From: Vibrio rhizosphaerae
Lineage (GTDB): Bacteria; Pseudomonadota; Gammaproteobacteria; Enterobacterales; Vibrionaceae
DNA: 64,000 nt
Direction: 5' to 3'
NCBI RefSeq assembly: GCF_024347095.1
Contig: NZ_AP024903.1
Location: 930,001-994,000, forward strand
Below are positions 25,055 through 35,700 of this stretch, one piece after another. Every line of letters begins with the position of its first letter. Positions within the stretch are counted from its first letter, which is position 1. The notes beneath the pieces were generated by a model. The model was not told the origin of the DNA and ran no database searches. It saw only the letters and a program-made list of their open reading frames with translations. The position numbers were made by a program, and so were the translations under genes.

Positions 25055-25981
25055 ATGGCCATTGAATTACCCCTGAAAGTCATCATGCAAAATTCAGAAG
25101 GATGGAGACAAGATCTGAGTAAGATGCACCAGATTGTTTCTGATCACCTTCATCGGCATGGCGGTATTCTATTCCGCGGATTTGATATTCTGGGGGAAGC
25201 GGAATTTCAAGCCTTTGCCCGATCATTCGGGTTTCCGCTGCTTAATTATGAGTTTGGCTCAACGCCTCGCACCGACCTCGGGGAAGGGGTCTATACCACC
25301 ACCGAATATCCTGCTCATCAGGTTATTCCTCTCCATAACGAACAGGCTTATACCCTCAACTGGCCGATGAAAATCTGGTTCCACTGTATCCAACCGGCAG
25401 AGACGGAAGGTGAAACGCCAATTGCTGACAGTCGTGAAGTCTATCGTCGGATCCCGACTCGCATCCGTGAGCGCTTCGAAGAGAAACAACTGATGTATGT
25501 CCGTAACTATGGTAACGGGCTGGATCTGCCGTGGGAAAAGGTGTTTGCCACCAATGATCCCAAACAGGTCGAAGCGTTTTGTCGCGCCCATCAGATTGAT
25601 TTTACCTGGAAAGGCGATGGTGAGCTGAGAACCCGTCAGGTATGTCAGTCGGTCGCCCGACATCCGGTGACACAGGAGATGGTCTGGTTCAATCAAGCAC
25701 ATCTGTTCCATGTCTCCAATCTCGAAGCTCATATTCGTGAAACGCTGTTATCGATTGTCGGAGAAGACGATCTCCCCCGGAACGTTTATTACGGTGACGG
25801 CTCACCGATAGAAGATGGCATTCTCGATGAAATTCGCGGGGTATTAGACGAGTGCATGGTGAAATTCCCGTGGCAACAGGGAGATGTCCTGATGTTAGAC
25901 AACATGCTGGTTGCCCATGCTCGATCCCGTTTTACCGGGCCGCGAAAAGTGGTTGTCGCGATGGCAGAACCAAACTGCTAA
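25055..25981 (+). CDS. TauD/SyrP-family Fe(II)/2-oxoglutarate hydroxylase, probable aspartyl beta-hydroxylase
   Basis: A 308-residue non-heme iron dioxygenase of the SyrP-like TauD branch. Iron ligands are visible as the HxE pair in PLHNEQAY and the distal His in VAHARSRFTGPRKVVVAM, which also carries the 2-oxoglutarate-binding Arg. GGILFRGFDI and KIWFHCIQPAETEGETPIAD are family signatures. Stand-alone SyrP-like enzymes hydroxylate carrier-bound Asp in siderophore NRPSs. This one is the first gene of the NRPS operon, and the assembly line has two Asp-coding A domains, which fits. ATG 25055 has GAGGAG 8 nt upstream and is preferred to the longer frame from 25001. The gap to the first NRPS gene is 36 nt. 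Confidence 0.87.
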   Translation: MAIELPLKVIMQNSEGWRQDLSKMHQIVSDHLHRHGGILFRGFDILGEAEFQAFARSFGFPLLNYEFGSTPRTDLGEGVYTTTEYPAHQVIPLHNEQAYTLNWPMKIWFHCIQPAETEGETPIADSREVYRRIPTRIRERFEEKQLMYVRNYGNGLDLPWEKVFATNDPKQVEAFCRAHQIDFTWKGDGELRTRQVCQSVARHPVTQEMVWFNQAHLFHVSNLEAHIRETLLSIVGEDDLPRNVYYGDGSPIEDGILDEIRGVLDECMVKFPWQQGDVLMLDNMLVAHARSRFTGPRKVVVAMAEPNC

Positions 25982-26017
25982 TCATTGTTTTGAGCGCTAG
26001 GTGAGGAAAATATAACG

Positions 26018-29000
26018 ATGGAATCCACTTCTCTGGAACAGGTCAATCAAGCGGTGTCACTCAATCAGGCCGCCCTGTGGTTTTTATACCAGCTTGCCCC
26101 GGCTTCTGCCGCATATAACGTTTATTTCGTCAGTGAATTAGGCCAGCCGGGAGAGCCAGCGTTGCAGTTGGATAAACTGGAACAGAGCTTTTATCTGGCG
26201 GTTGAATCTCATGTCATCATGCGAACCGGATATTTTCAGCAAGGTGAACAAGTCTGTGCGCGGGCGTTTGCCGCAACACAGGCTGAATTTTGTGTCGAAC
26301 ACCGCACATGCACTGACTCAGAGCGTCAGGAATGGATCGCTCGGTCAGCCGATCAACCGTTTCAACTTGAAACCGGGAATGTGTTGCGCGTCAATCTGCT
26401 GATCGGGGAAGGGATTTCTTATATTACCGTGACCGCACACCACATCGCCGGGGACTTCTATGGCATGGAGCGGTTTATGCAGACATGGGCTGAATTTTAT
26501 ACCCACCTGACGACAGGGCAACCGGCACCGGAGGTCCATGAACAGTTTTCGCATTGGCTGAGCCGTCAGGAAGCATGGTTAGCCAGTGAATCAGCAGACA
26601 AAGCCACGACGTTCTGGCAACAGGCTATTGGCGATGTCCCAGAGGGATTAAATATTCCGACTGACTTTGAGCGTCCTGAAATCCGCGCTTTTACCGGTGA
26701 CGAGTGGATTTGTCAGGCAGACAGCCGCCTGAGCGATGCGATTTTTGCCACGGCAAAAACCTATCAGGTCACCCCGTATGTTTTGTTACTGAGCGCATTC
26801 CAGTATTACCTCCATCGCTTAAGTGGACAGACGCGCTTTCTCATTGCGTCACCCACATCCGGTCGGCGCGGACGACGTGACCGCGACGTGGTCGGCTATT
26901 GTGCGAACCCGATCCCGGTGATGGCTGATTTCTCACAATCCACCAGTTTTGCTGCGTTGATGCAACACAATACGGCGTTTTTGAAAACGTCTGTACCGCA
27001 CCAGAAGTTGCCGTTTGCCCGACTTGCCCAAGGACTGATGAAAGAGCGCAGTGCGGATCGCAGTGGCTTGGTAAGTCATATGCTGACTTACACGCCGACC
27101 CATGCGCTTGATTTTTGTCGCCCGCTGATTGGCCGGATGCTGGAAACCGGACAACGGGGCGCAGCACACGAACTGAATCTTGGTGTGTATAAATCTCAGA
27201 CCGGAGAGCTGTCATGTCACTGGCGGTTTAACACCAGCTTGTTCCGTGAGGAAACGATCGCGGCAATGGCAGATGATTTCTTTGCCTTACTCGACTGTCT
27301 CACCACTAATCCGGAACACACGCTGCAGTCTTTACCGGTGATGGCGTGGATGACCGTCTCTGAACCCGATCACTCGCGGGCTGACCTTCAAACGATCACT
27401 CAGTCCACGGCATCTCAACCTGCCACTGCATGGGCACTCTGGCAGCAACGCGCCGACGATGACGTTGCGTTATTACATCACGAAGACGTGATCACGGTCG
27501 GGGCGTTAAACCGGACTGTCGCCAGTCTGTGCAATGGACTTGTTCAGCAGGGATTTAGCCCCCAAAGTCAGGGTTCACTCGCGGTATTGCTTCCCCGGGG
27601 GGAGAAGCAGGTTGCCGCGATGCTGGCAGCCTGGCAATTCGGGATGCCTTATGTCCCGTTTGATGACAAGTTACCGACAGCGCGTTTACACGGCATGATG
27701 GCCGATGCACAAGTGCGAGCCTGTGTCGGGCTGGGGGCACGTCCGGCATGGTTGGCCGATACGATTGTGTGGCTGGATGCCTCCGGGATTGACGGTTTCT
27801 CCACTGAATTTGCTGCCTTACCGGCCCATGCTGCATCAACCGCTTATATGATCTTCACTTCAGGTTCGACCGGGACACCGAAAGCTGTTGCTGTCGGACA
27901 TCAAGCGTTAGCTGCTTATGTCACGGCCCTGAATCAGCGTTTGAATCTGCAACCCGGCAGTGTTTACGCCAGTCTGGCCAGTATCGCAACCGACTTGAGT
28001 TATACCGCATTGTGGGGCGGATTACTGGGCGGCTTCCCTGTCCGTGTCCTCGATGAAGACTGGATGCTCGATGCGGAAGGGCTGGCCGACCATCTGTCTG
28101 CCTATCCGGTCGATATGCTGAAAGTCGTACCGTCCCATCTGCAAGGATTACTGGCCTCCGGGCGATTGGAGATTCTGCCCCGCTGCGCTTTAGTGCTCGG
28201 CGGAGAAGGGACCACCGAGACATTTTTGCAACAGTTATGGCAAACCGCGCCGAACCTGACGGTCTTTAACCACTATGGGCCGACAGAAACAACGGTCGGT
28301 GTCCTTGCCGGCCGACTGACGGCTGACCAGCCGGTTTCTCTGGGAACACCATTGGCCGGTAACCGAATTTATGTGCTGGATGATGCGATGTCTCCGGTTC
28401 CGACCGGAGCGATTGGTCAACTCTACGTTGCCGGCGAGCAGCTTGCCGAAGGATATTGGCAGGATGCTGAAAAAACCGCCCAAAGCTTTATCGCCCATCC
28501 GCTAATCTCCGGGGAGACCATCTACCGGACCGGAGATCGGGTCCGACGCTTACCCGGCGGGGCGTTACAGTTTATCGGTCGTGCGGATGGTCAGGTAAAA
28601 ATCCGCGGATACCGCGTCGAACTGGCCGAGATTGAACGCAGGCTGGCACAACTTCCGTCGGTGCGGGAAGCGGCTGTCTGTTTCGAACGGGATGCGCGTC
28701 GTGAGTCGCTGGTCGCATTTGTTGTTGCTGACCGCCACACCGAGCAACTGATCACGGCATTGGAAAGTGAATTGCCCGGCTATATGTTACCGCATTTCTG
28801 GCAGCACCTTGCGCAACTACCGCGTCACAGTAACGGCAAGATTGACCGCAAAGCCTTGCGTGAACAGGCTCAAACGTTAATTGGCAGCCCAACAACCACG
28901 CCTTCCCGCTTCGCGGGACAGACACCCTTAGCGGGACAAACGAGCTTGGGGGGACAGACGGTTTTAGAGGCTGAGAAGTTAGCGGGACAGACACAGTTAG

Positions 29001-32000
29001 AAGGACAGACGGCGTTAGCGGGCGAGTCAGAAGGACAGACCGATCTAGCTGCGCCACATTCGCAATGGGTCCGTCAGCTCCAGACCCTTTTTGCTCAGGT
29101 GCTGCAACTGGAACCGTCGGCCATTGATCCTCAGGCTGGCTTCTTTGCGCTGGGTGGCGATTCAATTCTGGCGCTGCAACTGGTCGCGATGGCAAGAAAG
29201 GCATCATTACCGCTGACCCCTCAGGTTATCTTCCGTCATCAAAGCCCGGCTGCACTATCTGAATTTCTTGCTGAACAACAAGCAAAAGAGGTTGTGAATG
29301 CGACGGCTGAGATAACGGATAACCGGACTGCATCACCGCAACGCTCGTGCAGCCGGCGTCAGATGGCATTATTACCAAACAGCATTGAATGTGGGGATGT
29401 GACGGCCGATCTCAGCCAGCCGGATCTGACGCAGATCACCGCGCAGATTGAGGCGGCAGTGATTGAGGATATTCTGCCGCTGTCACCCGGCCAGCAAGGG
29501 ATTTTCTATCATTGTCTGCTGGAAAATGATCCGAGTTTATATACCAATGTCACGGCGATGTCGTTGACCGGGCAGATAGAGCCGTTCGACTTTCTTCATG
29601 CATGGCAAGAAGCGGCGTTACGTCACGATATTCTGCGCAGCCGATTTATCTGGGAAGGGTTGGATCAACCGGTCATGGTGGTGTGCCGCGGGCTGCAAAT
29701 CGAAACCGATTATCAGGACTGGCAGCATTTGAGTGGTGAGGATCAGTCAACCGCATTTGCCGGATTGTTAACCCATGAGGCTGATAACGGGTTTGATATC
29801 GGCACCGCCCCGTTGATGCGAGTCACGTTAGTGCACTTCGGGCAAGCACAGTTCCGCTTGGTGTGGACGCGTCATCATCTGGTGGTTGATGGCTGGACAT
29901 CCGCGTTGATCGCCGGAGAAGCGATAGCGTTGTATCGTCAGGAAACACTGGCTGAAGCGCCGACACTACAGGCTTACAGCCAATGGCTGGCTGATGCGGA
30001 TGTATCTCAAGCAATGGCTTACTGGCAACAAACACTGGCCGGTGTTGAAGGGCCGACAACGCTGGCATCTGCCGTTTCGGCTGACGCGGCGCATGCTGTG
30101 AACGTAACGGTTGATTCGCCTGAGGATCAAACTGATTCTCCGCAAAACACCGCACCGAAAGCCAATTGTGTAAAAACCAATTATGTAAAAACAGAGCTGG
30201 ATGCCGGCCTGCTGACACAATTAACACAGCAGGCTCGAGCCCATAATCTGACGGTCAATACTTTACTGCAGCTGGGATGGGCGCTGACCTTAAACCGAGC
30301 AACCGGGCGCAGTGATGTTGTCTTTGGCAGTACCACTTCCGGGCGGAGCGATGCCGTAACCGCGATTCAGCAAACGGCAGGGATGTTCATTAACACCTTA
30401 CCGCAACGGGTGATCCTGAAAGCAGATCAGTCGCTACAAGCACTGGCGCAACAAGTGCAGCTCAGTGCCTCGGAATCCCGCCATGCCGATTTTCTGTCGC
30501 TCGCGCAGATTCAGTCCGCATTATCTCTGCCACCGGGAGAGGCACTATTCGATACAGTGTTGGTGTATCAGAATTACCCGTTCCCGCCGGCACTGGCTGA
30601 TCTGGACGATCCGAAAATCGAATTATTATCGGTTCTTGAACACAGCAACTTACCGCTGATGCTGCAGATCGAACCCGGTGAGACGCTGACCTTGCACTGC
30701 CGGTATGATCAGCTGCGTCTCTGCGAACAACAGATCACCACCTTACTGGCAATTTTTGAACAGGCTTTAATTCAGCTTGGTCGGTCATTCACGCAGCGCA
30801 TCGATAGCTGTCTGGCCGCTCTGATCGCACACGACAGTGAACTGGCGATCCTTCGAGGCCCCGCTAAGAGTACAGCGTCCCGCCCAAGTGATGACTTAAT
30901 TCAGCAAATACATCATCAGGCCCGTCAAACACCTGATAAGCCAGCGCTGATCGCCACCGATCAAACATATACCTATGCGACATTGGTTGAGGCGGTTGAA
31001 AACCGCGCGGCGGTACTGACCGGACTGGTGGCTGAACTTACGGGGACAGACGCTTTTGATGGCGCCCTTACAGGGACAGACGGCCTTACAGAGCCAGACA
31101 CTGTTACAGGGACAGACGCCTTGACGCGGACCGTCGCGGTGGCATTGCCGCGGAATACCGAGCTGGTGATTAACTTGCTGGCGTTATACCGCGCCGGGAT
31201 AACCTATATTCCGCTGGACCCGGGACATCCGTCGGAGCGGCTGGAGAACATTCTGCAACAGTCCGGTGCAATCTGTTTGCTGGTGGCTGAGCCGCTGGCA
31301 CTCAGCAGCGATATTCGTCAGGTAACGGTTGCTGAATTACAAACGGTTACCGTGTCAGCTCATACACCGGTGCCGACATTAGAGCAGACTATTCCGGCTG
31401 AGGCGACGGCCTACAGTATTTTTACTTCCGGCTCTACAGGGCGGCCGAAAGGGGTACAGATTTCGAGAGGGGCGTTGCAACACTTCATGCACGTGATTGC
31501 CAACGAGATTCCGGTTTCTGCTCAAAGCCGTTTGCTGGCCGTCACCACTGTCGGATTCGATATCGCCGCATTGGAGCTGTTTTTGCCATTGCTACATGGT
31601 GGTTTGGTGGTGTTGGCCGGAGACGATGTTTGCAAAGATACCCAGTCTTTGGTGCAGCAGATCATCAATCATGACATCAACCTGTTACAGGCGACACCGG
31701 CCACTTGGCAGGGACTGGCCGAATATGAAGGGGCATGGTGGCAGACGCTCGATGTTTTATCCGGTGGGGAGGCCTTGCCGAAAACGTTGGCCACCACACT
31801 GCTTCGGCAAGCGAATCGGGTATTTAATCTGTATGGTCCGACGGAAGCAACCATTTGGGCAAGCTGTGAACCGGTCTCTTGGGCGTCACTGGAAAACGGA
31901 TCAACCAACCATGTGGTGATTGGTCAGCCGTTTGCCGAGACCGATTTTTATGTGCTGGATGAGATGCAGCATCCGGTGCGGGTCGGGGTTGAAGGTGAAC

Positions 32001-32776
32001 TGTATATCGCCGGTGACGGTTTGGCGAAGGGGTATCTGAACCGGGCTGAACTGACCGCAGAAAAGTTTGTTGCCAATCCATTTCGCACTGAGGCCGGGGC
32101 GAGAATGTACCGCACCGGCGACCGGGTGATGATGGATGCACAGCAGCGCATTCACTACCTCGGGCGTATGGATTTTCAGGTCAAACTCCGTGGTTTTCGC
32201 ATTGAACTCGGCGAAATTGAAGCGCTGCTACTCAATCACGATGCGGTCAGAGATGCGGTCGTGGTGCTGTGGGATGCTCAGCAAGATTCCGCCTTTATCG
32301 CCGCTTATGTTTCTATTCGTCACGGCCATCCCGAGCCGACGGATCTGACTGCCTATCTGGCCGAACATCTGCCGGGATACATGGTGCCTGCCTGTATTGA
32401 GGTCATGGAGCAGCTACCGCTCAATACCAACGGCAAGATCAATCGTCAGGCCCTGCCTTATCCGACAGCGGGAGCCGGGCGTCGCCATCTGCCACCGGAA
32501 ACCGCAACCGAGCAAAGTCTGGCCGATATCTGGCAGCAAATTCTCAATGTAACCGCAGTGAGCGTGGATGATAACTTCTTCCACTTAGGCGGCAACTCCC
32601 TGTCTGCAACGCGCTTGCAGGCCCGCATTCAGCGCACTTTCAATCAACGTCTGCCGTTGGCTGAAATTTTCCACAACCCAACAATCAAAGCACTGGCAGA
32701 CAAACTTACCGCTGACACTTCACAGCAAGATGATTTAGCGATGATGGCTGCCCTGTTAGATGAGTTTGAATTATGA
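26018..32776 (+). CDS. NRPS 1: C-A(Asp)-T-C-A(Gly)-T
   Basis: A 2252-residue synthetase with two modules. C1 (about residues 12-450) has a degenerate active motif HHIAGDFYG and a starter/hybrid-like entry (LNQAALWFLYQLAP), so it may accept an unusual acyl starter. A1 (core TSGSTGTPK ~614, YGPTET ~752, NGKIDRKAL ~938) gives specificity code DLTKVGHVG(K), the Asp code. A repeat linker (residues ~966-1011, GQT units) leads to T1 (LGGDSI ~1045). C2 (SPGQQGIFYH ~1153, HHLVVDGW ~1285) follows. A2 (TSGSTGRPK ~1803) has code DILQLGLIW(K), a Gly code; its N-terminal part carries a GTDA repeat insertion at ~1673-1702. T2 is FFHLGGNSL (~2187). The stop overlaps NRPS2 (ATGA), and the C-terminus ends DEFEL. 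There is no E domain. Confidence 0.92.
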   Translation: MESTSLEQVNQAVSLNQAALWFLYQLAPASAAYNVYFVSELGQPGEPALQLDKLEQSFYLAVESHVIMRTGYFQQGEQVCARAFAATQAEFCVEHRTCTDSERQEWIARSADQPFQLETGNVLRVNLLIGEGISYITVTAHHIAGDFYGMERFMQTWAEFYTHLTTGQPAPEVHEQFSHWLSRQEAWLASESADKATTFWQQAIGDVPEGLNIPTDFERPEIRAFTGDEWICQADSRLSDAIFATAKTYQVTPYVLLLSAFQYYLHRLSGQTRFLIASPTSGRRGRRDRDVVGYCANPIPVMADFSQSTSFAALMQHNTAFLKTSVPHQKLPFARLAQGLMKERSADRSGLVSHMLTYTPTHALDFCRPLIGRMLETGQRGAAHELNLGVYKSQTGELSCHWRFNTSLFREETIAAMADDFFALLDCLTTNPEHTLQSLPVMAWMTVSEPDHSRADLQTITQSTASQPATAWALWQQRADDDVALLHHEDVITVGALNRTVASLCNGLVQQGFSPQSQGSLAVLLPRGEKQVAAMLAAWQFGMPYVPFDDKLPTARLHGMMADAQVRACVGLGARPAWLADTIVWLDASGIDGFSTEFAALPAHAASTAYMIFTSGSTGTPKAVAVGHQALAAYVTALNQRLNLQPGSVYASLASIATDLSYTALWGGLLGGFPVRVLDEDWMLDAEGLADHLSAYPVDMLKVVPSHLQGLLASGRLEILPRCALVLGGEGTTETFLQQLWQTAPNLTVFNHYGPTETTVGVLAGRLTADQPVSLGTPLAGNRIYVLDDAMSPVPTGAIGQLYVAGEQLAEGYWQDAEKTAQSFIAHPLISGETIYRTGDRVRRLPGGALQFIGRADGQVKIRGYRVELAEIERRLAQLPSVREAAVCFERDARRESLVAFVVADRHTEQLITALESELPGYMLPHFWQHLAQLPRHSNGKIDRKALREQAQTLIGSPTTTPSRFAGQTPLAGQTSLGGQTVLEAEKLAGQTQLEGQTALAGESEGQTDLAAPHSQWVRQLQTLFAQVLQLEPSAIDPQAGFFALGGDSILALQLVAMARKASLPLTPQVIFRHQSPAALSEFLAEQQAKEVVNATAEITDNRTASPQRSCSRRQMALLPNSIECGDVTADLSQPDLTQITAQIEAAVIEDILPLSPGQQGIFYHCLLENDPSLYTNVTAMSLTGQIEPFDFLHAWQEAALRHDILRSRFIWEGLDQPVMVVCRGLQIETDYQDWQHLSGEDQSTAFAGLLTHEADNGFDIGTAPLMRVTLVHFGQAQFRLVWTRHHLVVDGWTSALIAGEAIALYRQETLAEAPTLQAYSQWLADADVSQAMAYWQQTLAGVEGPTTLASAVSADAAHAVNVTVDSPEDQTDSPQNTAPKANCVKTNYVKTELDAGLLTQLTQQARAHNLTVNTLLQLGWALTLNRATGRSDVVFGSTTSGRSDAVTAIQQTAGMFINTLPQRVILKADQSLQALAQQVQLSASESRHADFLSLAQIQSALSLPPGEALFDTVLVYQNYPFPPALADLDDPKIELLSVLEHSNLPLMLQIEPGETLTLHCRYDQLRLCEQQITTLLAIFEQALIQLGRSFTQRIDSCLAALIAHDSELAILRGPAKSTASRPSDDLIQQIHHQARQTPDKPALIATDQTYTYATLVEAVENRAAVLTGLVAELTGTDAFDGALTGTDGLTEPDTVTGTDALTRTVAVALPRNTELVINLLALYRAGITYIPLDPGHPSERLENILQQSGAICLLVAEPLALSSDIRQVTVAELQTVTVSAHTPVPTLEQTIPAEATAYSIFTSGSTGRPKGVQISRGALQHFMHVIANEIPVSAQSRLLAVTTVGFDIAALELFLPLLHGGLVVLAGDDVCKDTQSLVQQIINHDINLLQATPATWQGLAEYEGAWWQTLDVLSGGEALPKTLATTLLRQANRVFNLYGPTEATIWASCEPVSWASLENGSTNHVVIGQPFAETDFYVLDEMQHPVRVGVEGELYIAGDGLAKGYLNRAELTAEKFVANPFRTEAGARMYRTGDRVMMDAQQRIHYLGRMDFQVKLRGFRIELGEIEALLLNHDAVRDAVVVLWDAQQDSAFIAAYVSIRHGHPEPTDLTAYLAEHLPGYMVPACIEVMEQLPLNTNGKINRQALPYPTAGAGRRHLPPETATEQSLADIWQQILNVTAVSVDDNFFHLGGNSLSATRLQARIQRTFNQRLPLAEIFHNPTIKALADKLTADTSQQDDLAMMAALLDEFEL
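28912..29050 (+). repeat. GGACAG repeat array in the A1-T1 linker of NRPS1
   Basis: Six core copies in about 140 nt, with the typical unit GGGACAGACNCNNTTAGC (18 nt). All are read in the GQT frame, giving a flexible linker of AGQTPL-like units between adenylation and carrier domains. Confidence 0.9.
31037..31125 (+). repeat. GGACAG repeat insertion inside the A2 domain of NRPS1
   Basis: Three cores (GGGGACAGACGC, AGGGACAGACGG, AGGGACAGACGCC) and a degenerate fourth, read as TGTDA/TGTDG. The insertion falls between the first conserved helix of A2 and its VAVALPRN strand, so it lies within the folded domain and not between domains. Confidence 0.88.
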
Positions 32777-35700
32777 GTCATGCCGAATTGAATCAACAGA
32801 ATTCTCCTGAATCCAATCCGCGGGACGGACAACAGCCGGCCAAGCCGGAGAACCCGCTGGATCCTTATCACATCGCGCAACGTCTGGCGCAGCTGCCTGC
32901 GGAGAAAAAGCAGCAGTTCCGGGCATTGTTGCAATCGAAGCAGATTGACAGCTGGCAATTACCGATTGTTCCAGGGGCCCATCCGGACAATCGTGCTGTG
33001 CTGTCGAGTGCTCAGCAACGCTTGTGGTTTATTGAACAGTATGAGCAGGGCCGGGCCTTGTATAACCTGACCGGGCGGCTGGTTCTGACCGGCGCGCTTG
33101 ACCTACAGGCAATGCAGCGGGCGTTTGCCGGCTTATTGCAACGTCATCATATTTTGCGCAGTACTTATCAGACCGATGCGGCCGGTCAGGTGTACCAGCA
33201 AGTCGAGCAGGACTATCCACTGCCGTTTGAGATTTATACTCGGGTCACCGATATAGAGCAGCGCTGTGAACAGATCAGCAATCAGCCGTTCGCATTAGAT
33301 CGCGACCTGCCTGTCAGAGTGGCGTTGCTTTCATCTGTCGGCGAAGCTTCGGCTGAAGAGGATTCCGAGGCTTCTGAAAAGCGTCTGTCCCCGCAAGCAC
33401 GGTCTTCAGAAAGGAAAGCCGAACTCAAGGTGTCTGTCCCCGCAAGGGGAGCGGCAGATGCAAGCCAAGGGCGTCTGTCCCCGCAAGAGGGACATCAGCG
33501 CTGGCACTTGCTGTTTGTGATTCATCATATCGCCTTTGATGCGTGGTCGGAGTCTTTGCTGATTCAGGAACTGGCTGAATTATATGATCATCACCTCATG
33601 CACCCGGACGAGGAGGCTATCCGGCCGTTGCCGTTGCAATATGCGGATTATGCACTCTGGCAGCAAGAATGGCTGACCAGTGACAAGGCGCAACAACAAC
33701 GTGAATTTTGGCAGACAACCCTTGCCAATGCGCCGGGTCAGATTCAGTTACCGTTTGATTTTCCTTACCCGAGTGTTGCTCAGCGCAACTATCAGGGCGC
33801 ACAAGAGCGTCTGACGCTGCCAGATGATGTGTTTCAGGCCGCACAACACTTTGCTGCTCGCGAAGGAACCACCTTATATAACGTCATGCAAGCCGCTTTT
33901 TTACTCCAACTCAACCGGCAAGGGGCCGGGACAGATATCTGTCTGGGAACATCGGTAGCCAACCGGCAACGACCTGAATTAGAGAACATGCTCGGATTTT
34001 TGGTCAATACACTGGTGTTGCGTCATCAGTTACCGTCGCAAGTGACGTTCCGACGCTTGGTCTCACAAGTGTCGCAGACCACACAAGCGGCGTTCGAACA
34101 TCAGGATCTGCCTTTTGATCTGGTGCTGGATGCACTGAATATCGAACGGGGACAGGCGTGGAGCCCGCTGTTTCAGGTACTGTTTGTCTACCGTAATGTG
34201 CCGCGCAGTTCACTGGCCCTGACCGATGTCTCGGTTGATGTGGCAGAACGCGACCTTAAACAGGCGCGTTTCGATATGACCGTGCGTTTAAATGAGATTG
34301 ATCAGGCTGACGGCGAGTCGGCATTACGGATTGATCTTGAATACAGTACCGAACTGTTCCGTCAGGAGACGATACAGGCTTTCCTGCAAACGTATCTGCA
34401 AACCCTGACGCAGGTGTTTGGGCAACCTGATCAGTTATGGGATATCCGTGAACGGGAGCCGGCTGAACCGATGCATGCCGATGATACGGGGGCCGATACG
34501 CTTTCGTTTACGGACAGCGATGAGGTCATGCAACTGGCCGGGCAAATTGCGGCGGGCTACCGAGAGATGCTACGTAAAGATGTGACGCTGCATGACAGCT
34601 TTTTCCAGCTCGGTGGCGATTCTATTCTTTGTCTCCAACTGGTTGCGTTACTGAAAAAATCCGGCATCCGACTGACGCCGAAACAGGTTTTTGCGCAGCA
34701 AACCCCGCTGAAGATTGCCCGGGAACAGCTACAGGCGGCATCGAGTGATACCGATGATGTTCTCCGGCTGGCAGCACAGATCGCTGCCGGATATGGCACT
34801 CTGCTGAACAAAACCGTTGCTTTGGATGACAGTTTTTTCCGGCAGGGCGGTGACTCCATTCTCTGCTTACAACTGGTTGCGTTACTGAAAAAATCCGACA
34901 TCCGACTGACGCCGAAACAGGTTTTTGCCCTGCAGACACCGATTGCGCTTGCCCGTGAGCTGACTGGCTGCAAACCTGCCGTCCAGACGGAGAGCACAGT
35001 ACAGCGCTCATCGGATATACCGCTGGCTCCGATTCAACACTGGTTTTTCACCCAGCATCTGGCGCAAGCCAATCACTGGAATCAATCGGTGTTATTAAGT
35101 TATACCGACACGCTTGATCTGCCATGCCTGCGTCAGGCGGTCTCTCAGGTGTTTGCTCTGCATCCTCAGTTGTCAGCGCGCTACTTTATTGCTGATGAAG
35201 TCAGTGCTGTTGATGACGTGATTACGGGGACAGACGCTCTAACCGATGTCTCGACAGGGAGTGATGCTGTTACAGGGACAGACACCCAAACCGCGAATGC
35301 CCATGCTGAGAAACAAACGGTATTACAGCAGCTTGGCGAGGGACTGCTTGGCGAGGAAAAGTGGCCGGTCGAGGCTCATGCTATTCCGGCTCAGCAACTC
35401 AACCGTTTATTAAGCGCGCAGCAGTCATTGCTTGACCTGCAAAAGACGGCGCCGATTCGTGTTGATGTGATCGACTTTCACGATCAAGACGGTGGCCGGA
35501 TCTTACTGACGGCGCACCATCTGGTGGTTGATGGCGTGTCTTGGCGAGTATTACTCAGTCAGTTATGTCAGGCTTATTTTAGTCTTTCAGGCGGCGAGCA
35601 ACCTGAGTTGACAGCGCCAAGTGCCTCATACGGCGAGTGGGTGAATTATCTGCAACAGTGGCCTGAATCCCGCAAGCGAGCTGCCCGCCAATACTGGCAG

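Noticed and set aside
26825..26845. GGACAGACGCG in NRPS1 C1, read as SGQTRF
   Set aside because: The residues fit the conserved condensation-domain motif at this place, so the match to the repeat core is probably coincidental. Similar cases are GTDICLGT near 33930, NGTDVVLQK near 42520, FAGQARQTP near 41955 and LRGQSLFDA near 51615.
28912..29050. Repeat arrays considered as CRISPR
   Set aside because: Units are ~18 nt without unique spacers, lie in open reading frames and have no cas genes nearby.
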